DNA of 19,092 bases from assembly GCF_049671445.1 (NCBI RefSeq), contig NZ_JBATUX010000045.1, forward strand, positions 1 to 19,092, in the 5' to 3' direction. The DNA is from Paenisporosarcina sp049671445. GTDB taxonomy: Bacteria; Bacillota; Bacilli; Bacillales_A; Planococcaceae. The notes under the pieces are model-generated. The model ran no database searches and was not told the DNA's origin. It worked only from the letters and a program-made list of their open reading frames with translations. The translations under genes and the position numbers were made by a program. Positions 7,759 to 14,191 of this stretch are shown piece by piece (positions within the stretch are counted from its first letter, which is position 1; the number at the start of each line of letters is the position of its first letter).

Positions 7759-8481
7759 TTATTGCTCCCCTTCTGTCGTGAGCATTTGTTGCGACATCCA
7801 AAGGTCTTCTACTGTACCTTGAACATCTTCAAAGTTTTGATGTAAAGCTTGAATCATAATCTCTCGATCCTTTGTTTCAATCGCTTTAATGTAAATCTCA
7901 TGATTTTTTAAGATACGTAAAAAATCATCTGACTTCTCTTCTATTCGCATCCGCATTGATAACAGAATCAAACTCTCCATAACTGGTTTCGTGTTATTCC
8001 AAATCAGTAAGATATAAGAATGATTAATGGACCGAATAATCGTTTCATGGAACAACACATCTTGATAGGAAAACTCATCTGCATCTTTATATTTAATAGC
8101 GACTTCCATCATTTCGCGTATTTTACTAAGTTCTCTTACAAGCTCGCTCGTATCTATTTTCAAAATCCGTTCATAAACAAACGTCTCTATGAGCAAGCGC
8201 ACATCATAAATTTCCTTAATGTCCTGATCAGATAAACCAACAACAACTGCGCCCATTCTCTCTAAGCGAATTATATTTTCCGAAGCCAAAATTTTTAGTG
8301 CTTCCCTGATTGGGGATCGACTAACATCAAATTCCGCCGCTAATTTATTTTCGGATAACACGCTGCCCTGCTGAATCATGCCAGAAATTATACGAATTCT
8401 CAGCTCACACGCCAAACGCACTCCAGTGGAAGCGCTTGCATTCCATTTCGAAGGATAGACAAATCCATTTGATTTAGTCAT
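7759..8481 (-). CDS. gntR: gluconate operon repressor GntR
   Basis: Represses the operon and is released from DNA by gluconate. The 240 residues match GntR of Bacillus (243) in size. An N-terminal winged helix-turn-helix spans about 24-80, with the recognition helix in SENKLAAEFDVSRSPIREALKIL and the wing after IIRLERMGAVVV. A helical FCD ligand-binding domain fills about 90-220, with the metal or ligand-binding histidines in the HETIIRSINH segment. It is the first gene of the operon and its ATG lies 28 bases after a perfect GntR palindrome, so it represses itself as well. The ribosome site is GGAAGTGA. The assignment is firm because of the operon and operator, not only because of the family. 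Confidence 0.95.
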   Translation of the reverse strand: MTKSNGFVYPSKWNASASTGVRLACELRIRIISGMIQQGSVLSENKLAAEFDVSRSPIREALKILASENIIRLERMGAVVVGLSDQDIKEIYDVRLLIETFVYERILKIDTSELVRELSKIREMMEVAIKYKDADEFSYQDVLFHETIIRSINHSYILLIWNNTKPVMESLILLSMRMRIEEKSDDFLRILKNHEIYIKAIETKDREIMIQALHQNFEDVQGTVEDLWMSQQMLTTEGEQ

Positions 8482-8509
8482 GATTTCACTTCCTCAATTT
8501 AAGTTCTGC

Positions 8510-8527
8510 ATACTTGTATACAAGTAT
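8510..8527. promoter_or_regulatory. GntR operator palindrome
   Basis: ATACTTGTATACAAGTAT is a perfect 18-bp palindrome. It begins within the -10 box and covers the expected start of transcription near 8519, the same arrangement and sequence I recall for the B. subtilis gnt operator. Binding of GntR here would block the polymerase. Confidence 0.93.
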
Positions 8528-8554
8528 GATAGTACACATATATTAAAATGTAAA
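8526..8554 (-). promoter_or_regulatory. gnt operon promoter (sigma-A type)
   Basis: On the - strand TTTACA (8549-8554) and TATCAT (8526-8531) are separated by exactly 17 bases. The predicted start lies in the GntR palindrome. Confidence 0.85.
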
Positions 8555-8562
8555 CGCTTTTA
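8549..8562. promoter_or_regulatory. catabolite-responsive element (cre) over the -35 box
   Basis: TGTAAACGCTTTTA on the + strand, or TAAAAGCGTTTACA on the - strand, fits the CcpA consensus TGNAANCGNWNNCA at all but one position. It overlaps the -35 hexamer, so CcpA would block initiation when glucose is present. Catabolite repression of gnt is known in B. subtilis. Confidence 0.75.
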
Positions 8563-8596
8563 TTGCTCATGGCCATTGCTTATTTTCCCATAGGAA

Positions 8597-8628
8597 AAGG
8601 CAGCTGAAGATGCACATTCAGCTGCCTT
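8597..8628 (-). terminator. terminator after the histidine kinase gene
   Basis: Perfect 12-base arms AAGGCAGCTGAA and TTCAGCTGCCTT enclose an 8-base loop; a TTTT run follows on the - strand. It separates the kinase transcript from the gnt promoter. Confidence 0.8.
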
Positions 8629-8643
8629 CTACTCCCTTAGTTA

Positions 8644-9903
8644 TTAAGTCATAGGGAACTCTATCATAAAAGATGTCCATCTTCCCACTTCACTGTCCAC
8701 CTTAATTTGCCCTCCCATGCCTTTAATCAGACTGAAAGATACCATCATCCCGAGGCCAGTTCCGGTGTTCTTCATTGTGAAATATGGTTCTCCCAGACGA
8801 TTAATCTGTTGTTGCGTCATCCCCTTACCTTCATCTCGTATTTCAATGCGAACCATAGGGTAGTCAGCAAATATGTTGATTTGCACTTTCCCTCCCTTTG
8901 GCATCGACTCAATACCATTTTTCACAATATTGATTAGGGATTGTTCGAATTTTTTCCGATCTCCCGAAATATAAGATTGCTCATTCTCTCCCCAATTGGT
9001 GAATAGTTGAACGCCATGCATATTTGCCAATGGAGTTAGAACATTTACGACTTTTTCAACTTCCTGGAAAATAAATACCTTCTCTACTTTTTCTGGTGCT
9101 GGTTTAGCAAACGTTAAGTAATCACTAATGATATCTGTTGCCCGGTCGAGCTCTTGAATAGCGGTGCCTAGGTACTGTTTAATTTCAGGTGACTTTTCTT
9201 CTTCATAGGAAAGTTGCAAAAATCCTTTGCACGTCGTTAACGGGTTTCTCACTTCATGCGAAATGCTCGCAGCAAGATGACTAACCACTTCCAATTTCTC
9301 TGCTTTCATAACCTTCTCCAACAAATCCGAGTTCATTCGAATCATTTCAATCAACAGAGTTGCCATCAGCGTTCCCACGATTGTGATAACAAAATATTCA
9401 ATCCACATCTTGTTAGTCAAATTCACATTGAAAAGCATGGTTGAAGTGAAATACGTCACTTGCGTTGATAATAGAACTAACAATCCACTCATCCATAATT
9501 TTTTTTCTAATGACATTTTTAAATAATAACGGGCTACATACCTAAGAATAATTGCCATTGAGGTAAAAGTGATAATTGAAATATACAACCCATCCGTTAC
9601 CCCCCAGAGCATAAGGCGAATAAAAAGCATGAATGACAACAAAATGAAAGCCGTATTTTTTCTGCCATACAAAATACCGATAATGAAAGGAATTCTCCGT
9701 AAATCCCAATATAGCCCGTCCGCAACTGAAAAAGGAAACAGCATACAAAGGATGATTGATATCATGCAAAGAATGGTGACAAGCGTATCTTTCAAATTAT
9801 CAATTTTATAGACAAACTTCCTCAAATAAAACATTTGTAGCAAAAATAATGGAAGTAGGATGAATAGAAAATTTATAAGCAAGTCTTTTGTGATAATATC
9901 CAT
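8644..9903 (-). CDS. membrane sensor histidine kinase, KinB-like
   Basis: A kinase that autophosphorylates on histidine and passes the phosphate to a response regulator. The first 190 residues of the 419 form about six membrane segments and include DLRRIPFIIGILYGRKNTAF, typical of the 5TM/LytS-type sensor region. A HisKA domain follows with H216 in ASISHEVRNPL, then HATPase_c with N329 in IVKNGIES, DEGKGM (357-362) and TGTGLGM (380-386). The cytoplasmic half and layout resemble B. subtilis KinB, which feeds the Spo0F phosphorelay, and no response regulator lies next to it, as expected for an orphan phosphorelay kinase. I start at the ATG at 9903, with GGGTG 5 bases upstream; an ATG at 9960 has no ribosome site. 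The signal and partner are not visible. Confidence 0.85.
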   Translation of the reverse strand: MDIITKDLLINFLFILLPLFLLQMFYLRKFVYKIDNLKDTLVTILCMISIILCMLFPFSVADGLYWDLRRIPFIIGILYGRKNTAFILLSFMLFIRLMLWGVTDGLYISIITFTSMAIILRYVARYYLKMSLEKKLWMSGLLVLLSTQVTYFTSTMLFNVNLTNKMWIEYFVITIVGTLMATLLIEMIRMNSDLLEKVMKAEKLEVVSHLAASISHEVRNPLTTCKGFLQLSYEEEKSPEIKQYLGTAIQELDRATDIISDYLTFAKPAPEKVEKVFIFQEVEKVVNVLTPLANMHGVQLFTNWGENEQSYISGDRKKFEQSLINIVKNGIESMPKGGKVQINIFADYPMVRIEIRDEGKGMTQQQINRLGEPYFTMKNTGTGLGMMVSFSLIKGMGGQIKVDSEVGRWTSFMIEFPMT

Positions 9904-9968
9904 TTCAGCACCCGACCTTTTACATAAATAATCCCTCAATATGACAAATATATATACCATTAGACATT

Positions 9969-9984
9969 GTTAGAATATTCTAAC
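9969..9984. promoter_or_regulatory. perfect 16-bp palindrome upstream of the kinase gene
   Basis: GTTAGAATATTCTAAC is fully self-complementary and lies 66 bases before the kinase start in an AT-rich intergenic region. It has no T-run and too tight a centre to be a terminator, so a dimeric repressor site is the simplest reading. The regulator is unknown. Confidence 0.5.
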
Positions 9985-10090
9985 TTTAGATTACCTATTC
10001 TTTATCTACCTTGCAATACTAATTTAAAAATATTAATACTAATAAGGTTGTTAATGTGCTTTTTACATTTCTAATTTTAAAAAAGAGCTT

Positions 10091-10165
10091 GTTACAATAA
10101 TTTAATGTGCATTTACATAACCATTACCTCCCCTTCATTAAAAATTAAAACTAGTAGTCTATACT
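10091..10165 (+). promoter_or_regulatory. phoB promoter with PhoP box-like repeats
   Basis: Hexamers related to TTAACA recur about every 11 bases: GTTACA (10091), TTAATG (10102), TTTACA (10112), ATTACC (10123), then weaker TTCATT (10134) and TTAAAA (10145). A -10 TATACT lies at 10160-10165 with no good -35, as expected for an activated promoter. This resembles the PhoP boxes of the Bacillus Pho regulon. A further pair, TTAATGTGC followed by TTTACAT, occurs at 10051 and again at 10102. Confidence 0.6.
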
Positions 10166-10196
10166 CGGTTTATTCGAGGATTAGGAGGAATGATGA

Positions 10197-11582
10197 ATGT
10201 TTAATAAGAACTTCAAAAAGAAACTTATACCTTTCGCTGTTATGACATCTGTTGCATTTGCTAGCTTAGGAGGGTCGATCCCTTCTGCAGAAGCAAAAGA
10301 AAAAAAGGGCAACGATGCAGAAATTAAAAATGTCATCTTTTTAATTGGGGATGGAATGGGCGTTTCTTATACAACTGCTTTCCGTTATCTACAAGACACT
10401 CCCAAAACAAAATTCGCAGATCGTACAGAGCTCGATAAATATCTAGTTGGTCAACAAATGACATATCCAGAAGATCCATTACAAAACATAACTGACTCTG
10501 CTTCGGCTGCAACCGCGATGTCTGCAGGTATTAAAACATACAATAACGCCATTGCTGTAGATAATGATGGATCAGAAGTTAAAACTGTATTGGAAGCTGC
10601 GAAAGCGCAAGGAAAAGCAACTGGACTTGTTGCCACATCTGAAATAACTCATGCAACTCCAGCTTCATTTGGTGCACATGATGAAAGTCGTAAAAACATG
10701 AATGCGATTGCTGATGATTATTATGATGATTTAGTGAATGGTCAGCATAAAGTGGATGTTCTTCTTGGTGGAGGAACTGATTTGTTTGCTCGAAACGATC
10801 GGAACCTTGTTGAAGAATTTAAAAAAGATGGTTTTAGTTATGTAACCAATAAGGAAGATTTATTCAAGGATACGAATAAACAAGTTGTGGGTTTGTTCGC
10901 TGAACGCGGTATGCCAAAAATGATTGACCGTTCAAAAGATACGCCTTCTTTAGGAGACATGACAACTTCGGCTATTGATCGTTTAAATCAAGACAAGGAT
11001 GGTTTTTTCTTAATGATCGAAGGAAGCCAAATTGACTGGGCTGGACATGACAATGATATAGTTTCAGCTATGAGTGAAATGGAAGACTTTGAAAAATCAT
11101 TTAAAGCAGCCATTGAATTTGCAAAAAAAGACAAGCATACCTTAGTCATCGCAACTGCTGATCACTCCACTGGTGGTTACTCTATTGGAGCCAATGGGAT
11201 TTACAACTGGTTTGGTGAGCCAATTAAAGCCGCAAAACGCACACCTGATTTCATGGCAGCTGAAATTGTAAAAGGTGCAGACGTAGAAGAAACACTCCAA
11301 AAATACATTGACCTTGAGCTGACTTCTAAAGAGATTCAATCTGTGAAGGATGTAGCTACTAAAAAAGAAGTAGATATTGATAATGCCATTGAAAAAATCT
11401 TTGACGAACGATCAAACACAGGTTGGACTACTAGTGGTCATACTGGCGAGGATGTCCCTGTTTATGCCTTTGGACCTTCTTCTGAACGTTTTGCAGGTCA
11501 AATAGAAAATACAGACCATGCAAAAATCATTTTTGATATTTTACAAAAGGGGAAAAACAAAATGATTATTGACGACAAATAA
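10197..11582 (+). CDS. phoB: alkaline phosphatase, secreted (Bacillus PhoB type)
   Basis: Releases phosphate from many phosphomonoesters outside the membrane during phosphate shortage. The 461 residues start with a signal peptide (KNFKKKL, hydrophobic core, cleavage probably AEA|K after residue 33). The catalytic S101 sits in TDSASAATA; metal and substrate ligands are seen as D52 (GDGMG), H152 and T154, R165, E275, D280 and H284, D322 and H323 (ATADHS) and H415 (SGHTGED). Histidine at 152 instead of the aspartate of E. coli is usual in this branch. The sequence is closer to my memory of B. subtilis PhoB than of PhoA; this is the enzyme, not the response regulator of the same name. AGGAGG lies 8 bases before the ATG. 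A Pho-box-like region upstream suggests PhoP control. Confidence 0.96.
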   Translation: MFNKNFKKKLIPFAVMTSVAFASLGGSIPSAEAKEKKGNDAEIKNVIFLIGDGMGVSYTTAFRYLQDTPKTKFADRTELDKYLVGQQMTYPEDPLQNITDSASAATAMSAGIKTYNNAIAVDNDGSEVKTVLEAAKAQGKATGLVATSEITHATPASFGAHDESRKNMNAIADDYYDDLVNGQHKVDVLLGGGTDLFARNDRNLVEEFKKDGFSYVTNKEDLFKDTNKQVVGLFAERGMPKMIDRSKDTPSLGDMTTSAIDRLNQDKDGFFLMIEGSQIDWAGHDNDIVSAMSEMEDFEKSFKAAIEFAKKDKHTLVIATADHSTGGYSIGANGIYNWFGEPIKAAKRTPDFMAAEIVKGADVEETLQKYIDLELTSKEIQSVKDVATKKEVDIDNAIEKIFDERSNTGWTTSGHTGEDVPVYAFGPSSERFAGQIENTDHAKIIFDILQKGKNKMIIDDK

Positions 11583-11615
11583 ATTTCTAGCTGGAACATG
11601 CTTAATATCGTCAAA

Positions 11616-11654
11616 AGGGTCTGACATTGTTATTTTGAGTCAGACCTTCTTTTC
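11616..11654 (+). terminator. terminator after phoB
   Basis: GGTCTGAC (11618-11625) and GTCAGACC (11639-11646) pair around a 13-base loop, followed by TTCTTTT. It ends the phoB transcript before the lipoprotein gene. Confidence 0.7.
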
Positions 11655-11684
11655 AAATAATGACATATGGATGGAGGATTACTT

Positions 11685-12314
11685 TTGAGAAAACATTTAG
11701 TCTTAATGGCATTTTTTCTACTAGTCATATCAGGATGTTCCAATAGTAATGCGGCCCCTGCAATAGAAAAACCAGCAAATCTTGATTATTTGAATGACTA
11801 CGATTCTAATCCACAAGTGACTGATGATCGTTCGCTACTAGAGGTTGGACAATCTGTTTCAGACGAAAAAGGTGAAGCTACGTTAAAAGCAATTAATCAA
11901 GTCAATAAGACTTATGAAGAAGGTCCAATAAAACTCACTGTGAAAGATATGAAAATCATTCACCTAAGACCAGATTACAGCCTTATCGATTACTTTCATG
12001 TGTTAACACAAGAAGAGGAATTTGATTTTGTAAAAGTATTTCTTGAAATTGAGAACACTTCCACAGAAAAAATGAACTTCGCGCCAATTGCCCTTATAGA
12101 AACGAGCACAGGCGAAAAACTAGATTGGGAAAAGGATATTTATCTTGAAGAATTAAACGGTGAGATAGAAGGAAATGAAATAAAAAAGGGCAACTTAGGA
12201 TTCATATTAACGTCCACTGAAGACCTTGAATGGATTGAAATAACGACAAGTGATGTGTTTAATAAAGACGAAGAGAAAATTATCGATTCACAAAAAATAA
12301 AAATCAACTTCTAG
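11685..12314 (+). CDS. lipoprotein with DUF4352-like domain, unknown function
   Basis: A 209-residue secreted lipoprotein. The signal peptide MRKHLVLMAFFLLVISGC ends in a lipobox VISGC with the lipidated cysteine at position 18, so it should sit on the outer face of the membrane. A low-complexity, Asn/Asp/Ser-rich linker follows. The region from about residue 75 holds beta strands around LTVKDMKIIHL and VKVFLEIENTSTEKMNFAP, the pattern of the immunoglobulin-like DUF4352/telokin-like domains common in Bacillales lipoproteins. I place the start at the TTG at 11685, because TGGAGG at 11672-11677 lies 7 bases before it; an in-frame ATG at 11667 lies upstream of that site. A terminator follows. 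No partner is evident: the gene before it has its own terminator. Confidence 0.75.
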   Translation: MRKHLVLMAFFLLVISGCSNSNAAPAIEKPANLDYLNDYDSNPQVTDDRSLLEVGQSVSDEKGEATLKAINQVNKTYEEGPIKLTVKDMKIIHLRPDYSLIDYFHVLTQEEEFDFVKVFLEIENTSTEKMNFAPIALIETSTGEKLDWEKDIYLEELNGEIEGNEIKKGNLGFILTSTEDLEWIEITTSDVFNKDEEKIIDSQKIKINF

Positions 12315-12325
12315 ATATGAATAAG

Positions 12326-12358
12326 AAACCACCAGGATGTTAGGCCCCTGGTGGTTTT
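12326..12358. terminator. bidirectional terminator between convergent genes
   Basis: AAACCACCAGG and CCTGGTGGTTT pair perfectly around a 10-base loop, with T-runs on both strands. It serves the lipoprotein gene on the + strand and the glucanase-like gene on the - strand. Confidence 0.88.
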
Positions 12359-12368
12359 ATGTTCTATA

Positions 12369-13721
12369 TTATTGAATAGAGAATTCTTCTTGTTTTAATA
12401 ATTCTTCTGGTTTTTTCCCAATCGGATCTTGATGGAAGTATTCACGAATCACACCATCTTCAAGATAATTAGCAATAGACACCATAATCATCCCTTGATC
12501 GAGTGCAAGATACGCTTTTGCAATTTCCCCAGTCTCGACGTTTACAGAGTCATAAAAACCATACTTGCTATATAAATCGAACTCTTTTAACGCTTTTATG
12601 TTTTTCTGAACTTCTTGTGGTGCATAATCTAGAGCTAAAAATGTAGCATGCGCTGTAACGGTTGCCCCATCTTTATAGCCCGATGTACCAAGAGGAGTAG
12701 CGGCGAATTCACTATAACCGTCAGGAGTAGCGGCTGGAGAGAAGCCCCATGCTTTATATCCTTTTTCCTTTGCATAAGCAATTTGAACATCCACATGACG
12801 CTGATTATTTAAACCTAACGCTTTTGTTCCAAGGTCTTTTTCCTTTAAAACAATACCTGGCATAAGACCTTCAAACATACTTCCTCCCCAGCTTGGAACA
12901 TACTTAATTCCACTATATTCATAGTGTCCTTCAAATACAGAAACCCCATCATATTGAGTGGTATATCCATTTGGAATTTGTGCTTGCCAATCCCATTCTT
13001 GAGGTAAAGTTCGATACATTTTCCACCAGTGTTCTTTTGGTACGTCCCCTTTACCAATCGAAATATAACTTCCTACACGAGGCTCAGTGTAAAACATTCC
13101 ATAATGATGATCAGTTAGTTTTCCTGCGGCCACATCATATCCACCACGGAACTGACCAACTTCTGCATCATAGAGTGTTGAATAATCCATATTTTCAACG
13201 AGTGTACTAGTTTGTCCGTTCAATTCTTTATACGCTTGTCCAACGACAATTAATCCTGCAGAAAGCCAACCATTATCAACTTGAGAGATAAATTGTCCCC
13301 AGTCTTTTTTTAGTGTGCCGTCTTTCGTATAGTACCAGTTGTAATAAAGACCATTCCATTTCTCTAGCTTTTCTAACGTGTTAATTGATACTTGAAGTCG
13401 TTTAACAGCATCCTCTTTTGTAATAATGCCCATCTGTTCCGCTGATACGGTACTCATCATATACATCGCAATATTTGTTGGAGATGTATGAGCTGCTTCT
13501 GTCTTACCTTCATCAGTAAAACGCACCTCATCGTAAGTCATCCCTGTGTTTGGATCTGTATGATCCTGAAAATATTTATAGGTCTTCTTTGCAATCGCTT
13601 TCAATTCTGCTTGTAAAGCAACCTCTTTTCCAAAATCACTTGCTGAAGCACTTGGTGTAAGGACTAAATTCGTAAAAAAGCTGAAGACGATTAACAAACT
13701 TACAAATTTCACTTTATTCAT
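12369..13721 (-). CDS. secreted glycoside hydrolase, glycoamylase-like domain (possible beta-1,2-glucanase)
   Basis: A 450-residue exported protein with a signal peptide ending near ASA|S (residue 27) and one (alpha/alpha)6-barrel-type domain. The blocks AAHTSPTNIAMYMMS, KLEKWNGLYYNWYYT, SQVDNGWLSAGLIVV, YVPSWGGSMFEGLMP, KAWGFSPAATPDGY, VTAHATFLAL and YSKYGFYDSV follow in order and match the glycoamylase-like domain (PF10091) of cyclic beta-1,2-glucan synthases. Stand-alone enzymes with this domain include GH144 endo-beta-1,2-glucanases, so an action on beta-1,2-linked glucan is my best inference; the substrate is unproven. GAGGAG lies 7 bases before the ATG. A LacI-type palindrome 35 bases upstream suggests sugar-controlled expression. 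No transporter or second hydrolase lies beside it. The domain call is firm, the substrate is not. Confidence 0.75.
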   Translation of the reverse strand: MNKVKFVSLLIVFSFFTNLVLTPSASASDFGKEVALQAELKAIAKKTYKYFQDHTDPNTGMTYDEVRFTDEGKTEAAHTSPTNIAMYMMSTVSAEQMGIITKEDAVKRLQVSINTLEKLEKWNGLYYNWYYTKDGTLKKDWGQFISQVDNGWLSAGLIVVGQAYKELNGQTSTLVENMDYSTLYDAEVGQFRGGYDVAAGKLTDHHYGMFYTEPRVGSYISIGKGDVPKEHWWKMYRTLPQEWDWQAQIPNGYTTQYDGVSVFEGHYEYSGIKYVPSWGGSMFEGLMPGIVLKEKDLGTKALGLNNQRHVDVQIAYAKEKGYKAWGFSPAATPDGYSEFAATPLGTSGYKDGATVTAHATFLALDYAPQEVQKNIKALKEFDLYSKYGFYDSVNVETGEIAKAYLALDQGMIMVSIANYLEDGVIREYFHQDPIGKKPEELLKQEEFSIQ

Positions 13722-13755
13722 GATTTTCTCCTCTCAAATTTCAATAGTTGGTTAT

Positions 13756-13775
13756 TTGTCGAAACGTTTCAACAA
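13756..13775. promoter_or_regulatory. LacI-family operator candidate upstream of the glucanase gene
   Basis: TTGTCGAAACGTTTCAACAA is a 20-bp palindrome with one mismatched pair and the perfect core GAAACGTTTC. The central CG and the GAAACG half-site are typical of LacI-family operators. It fits the CcpA cre consensus less well (three mismatches), so a local sugar repressor is as likely as CcpA. Confidence 0.6.
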
Positions 13776-13991
13776 CAGTTTAACATGAAATATGAGATTA
13801 TTTCTCAATATTCTGTTAATTGGTTAATTACTCACATTGTGTCTTAGGTATAACGAATCGATAATAATTCTTGTTCGAAGTTATATTGGGCTATAGAAAG
13901 TAGATTCTGGTAAATTAATTTGTCAGCGCCAAGCGACTTAAAAATGAGGAACTGGTGTCTTTCTCCAGTGGAATACTGTCTCTCTCCAAGC

Positions 13992-14117
13992 GAATGGACG
14001 AAAAAGGTCATTGAGTGGACGGAAATCCTAGTTGAACGGACGGAAACATCAAGTGAATGGACGGAAATCCTAGTTGAATGGACGAAAACATCAAGTGAGT
14101 GGACAGAAAATAATTTC
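13992..14117. repeat. 21-bp tandem repeat array of a second sequence type
   Basis: Six 21-base units start at 13992, 14013, 14034, 14055, 14076 and 14097. Two types alternate: core GAATGGACGGAAATCCTAG and core GAACGGACGGAAACATCAAG. All begin GARYGGACRGAAA. The first and last units are partly degenerate, and a still weaker unit may lie at 13971-13991. Because 21 is a multiple of three, the array is open in several frames on both strands, but no frame has a ribosome site. Between 13776 and 13991 I see nothing else. Confidence 0.9.
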
Positions 14118-14132
14118 AAACTTCAACTTCAA

Positions 14133-14169
14133 AAAGACTCTATAGCCTAAGCTGGCTAATAGAGTCTTT
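14133..14169 (-). terminator. terminator after the transpeptidase gene
   Basis: Arms AAAGACTCTATAGCC and GGCTAATAGAGTCTTT pair with one bulged base around a 6-base loop; TTTTT follows on the - strand. Confidence 0.82.
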
Positions 14170-14191
14170 ACAAATTGATATGAAATTTGTT

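Noticed and set aside
9904..9960. N-terminal extension of the histidine kinase to the ATG at 9960
   Set aside because: There is no ribosome site before 9960 and the extension is short and unlike a membrane start; the ATG at 9903 has GGGTG at a good distance.
13756..13775. Canonical CcpA cre upstream of the glucanase gene
   Set aside because: The GAAACGTTTC core is right for a LacI-family protein, but alignment to the cre consensus leaves three mismatches, so I list it only as a general LacI-type operator.
13844..14150. Repetitive ORFs of 76 (+) and 91 (-) residues
   Set aside because: They come from the 21-bp array, which stays open because its unit is a multiple of three; no ribosome site was found.
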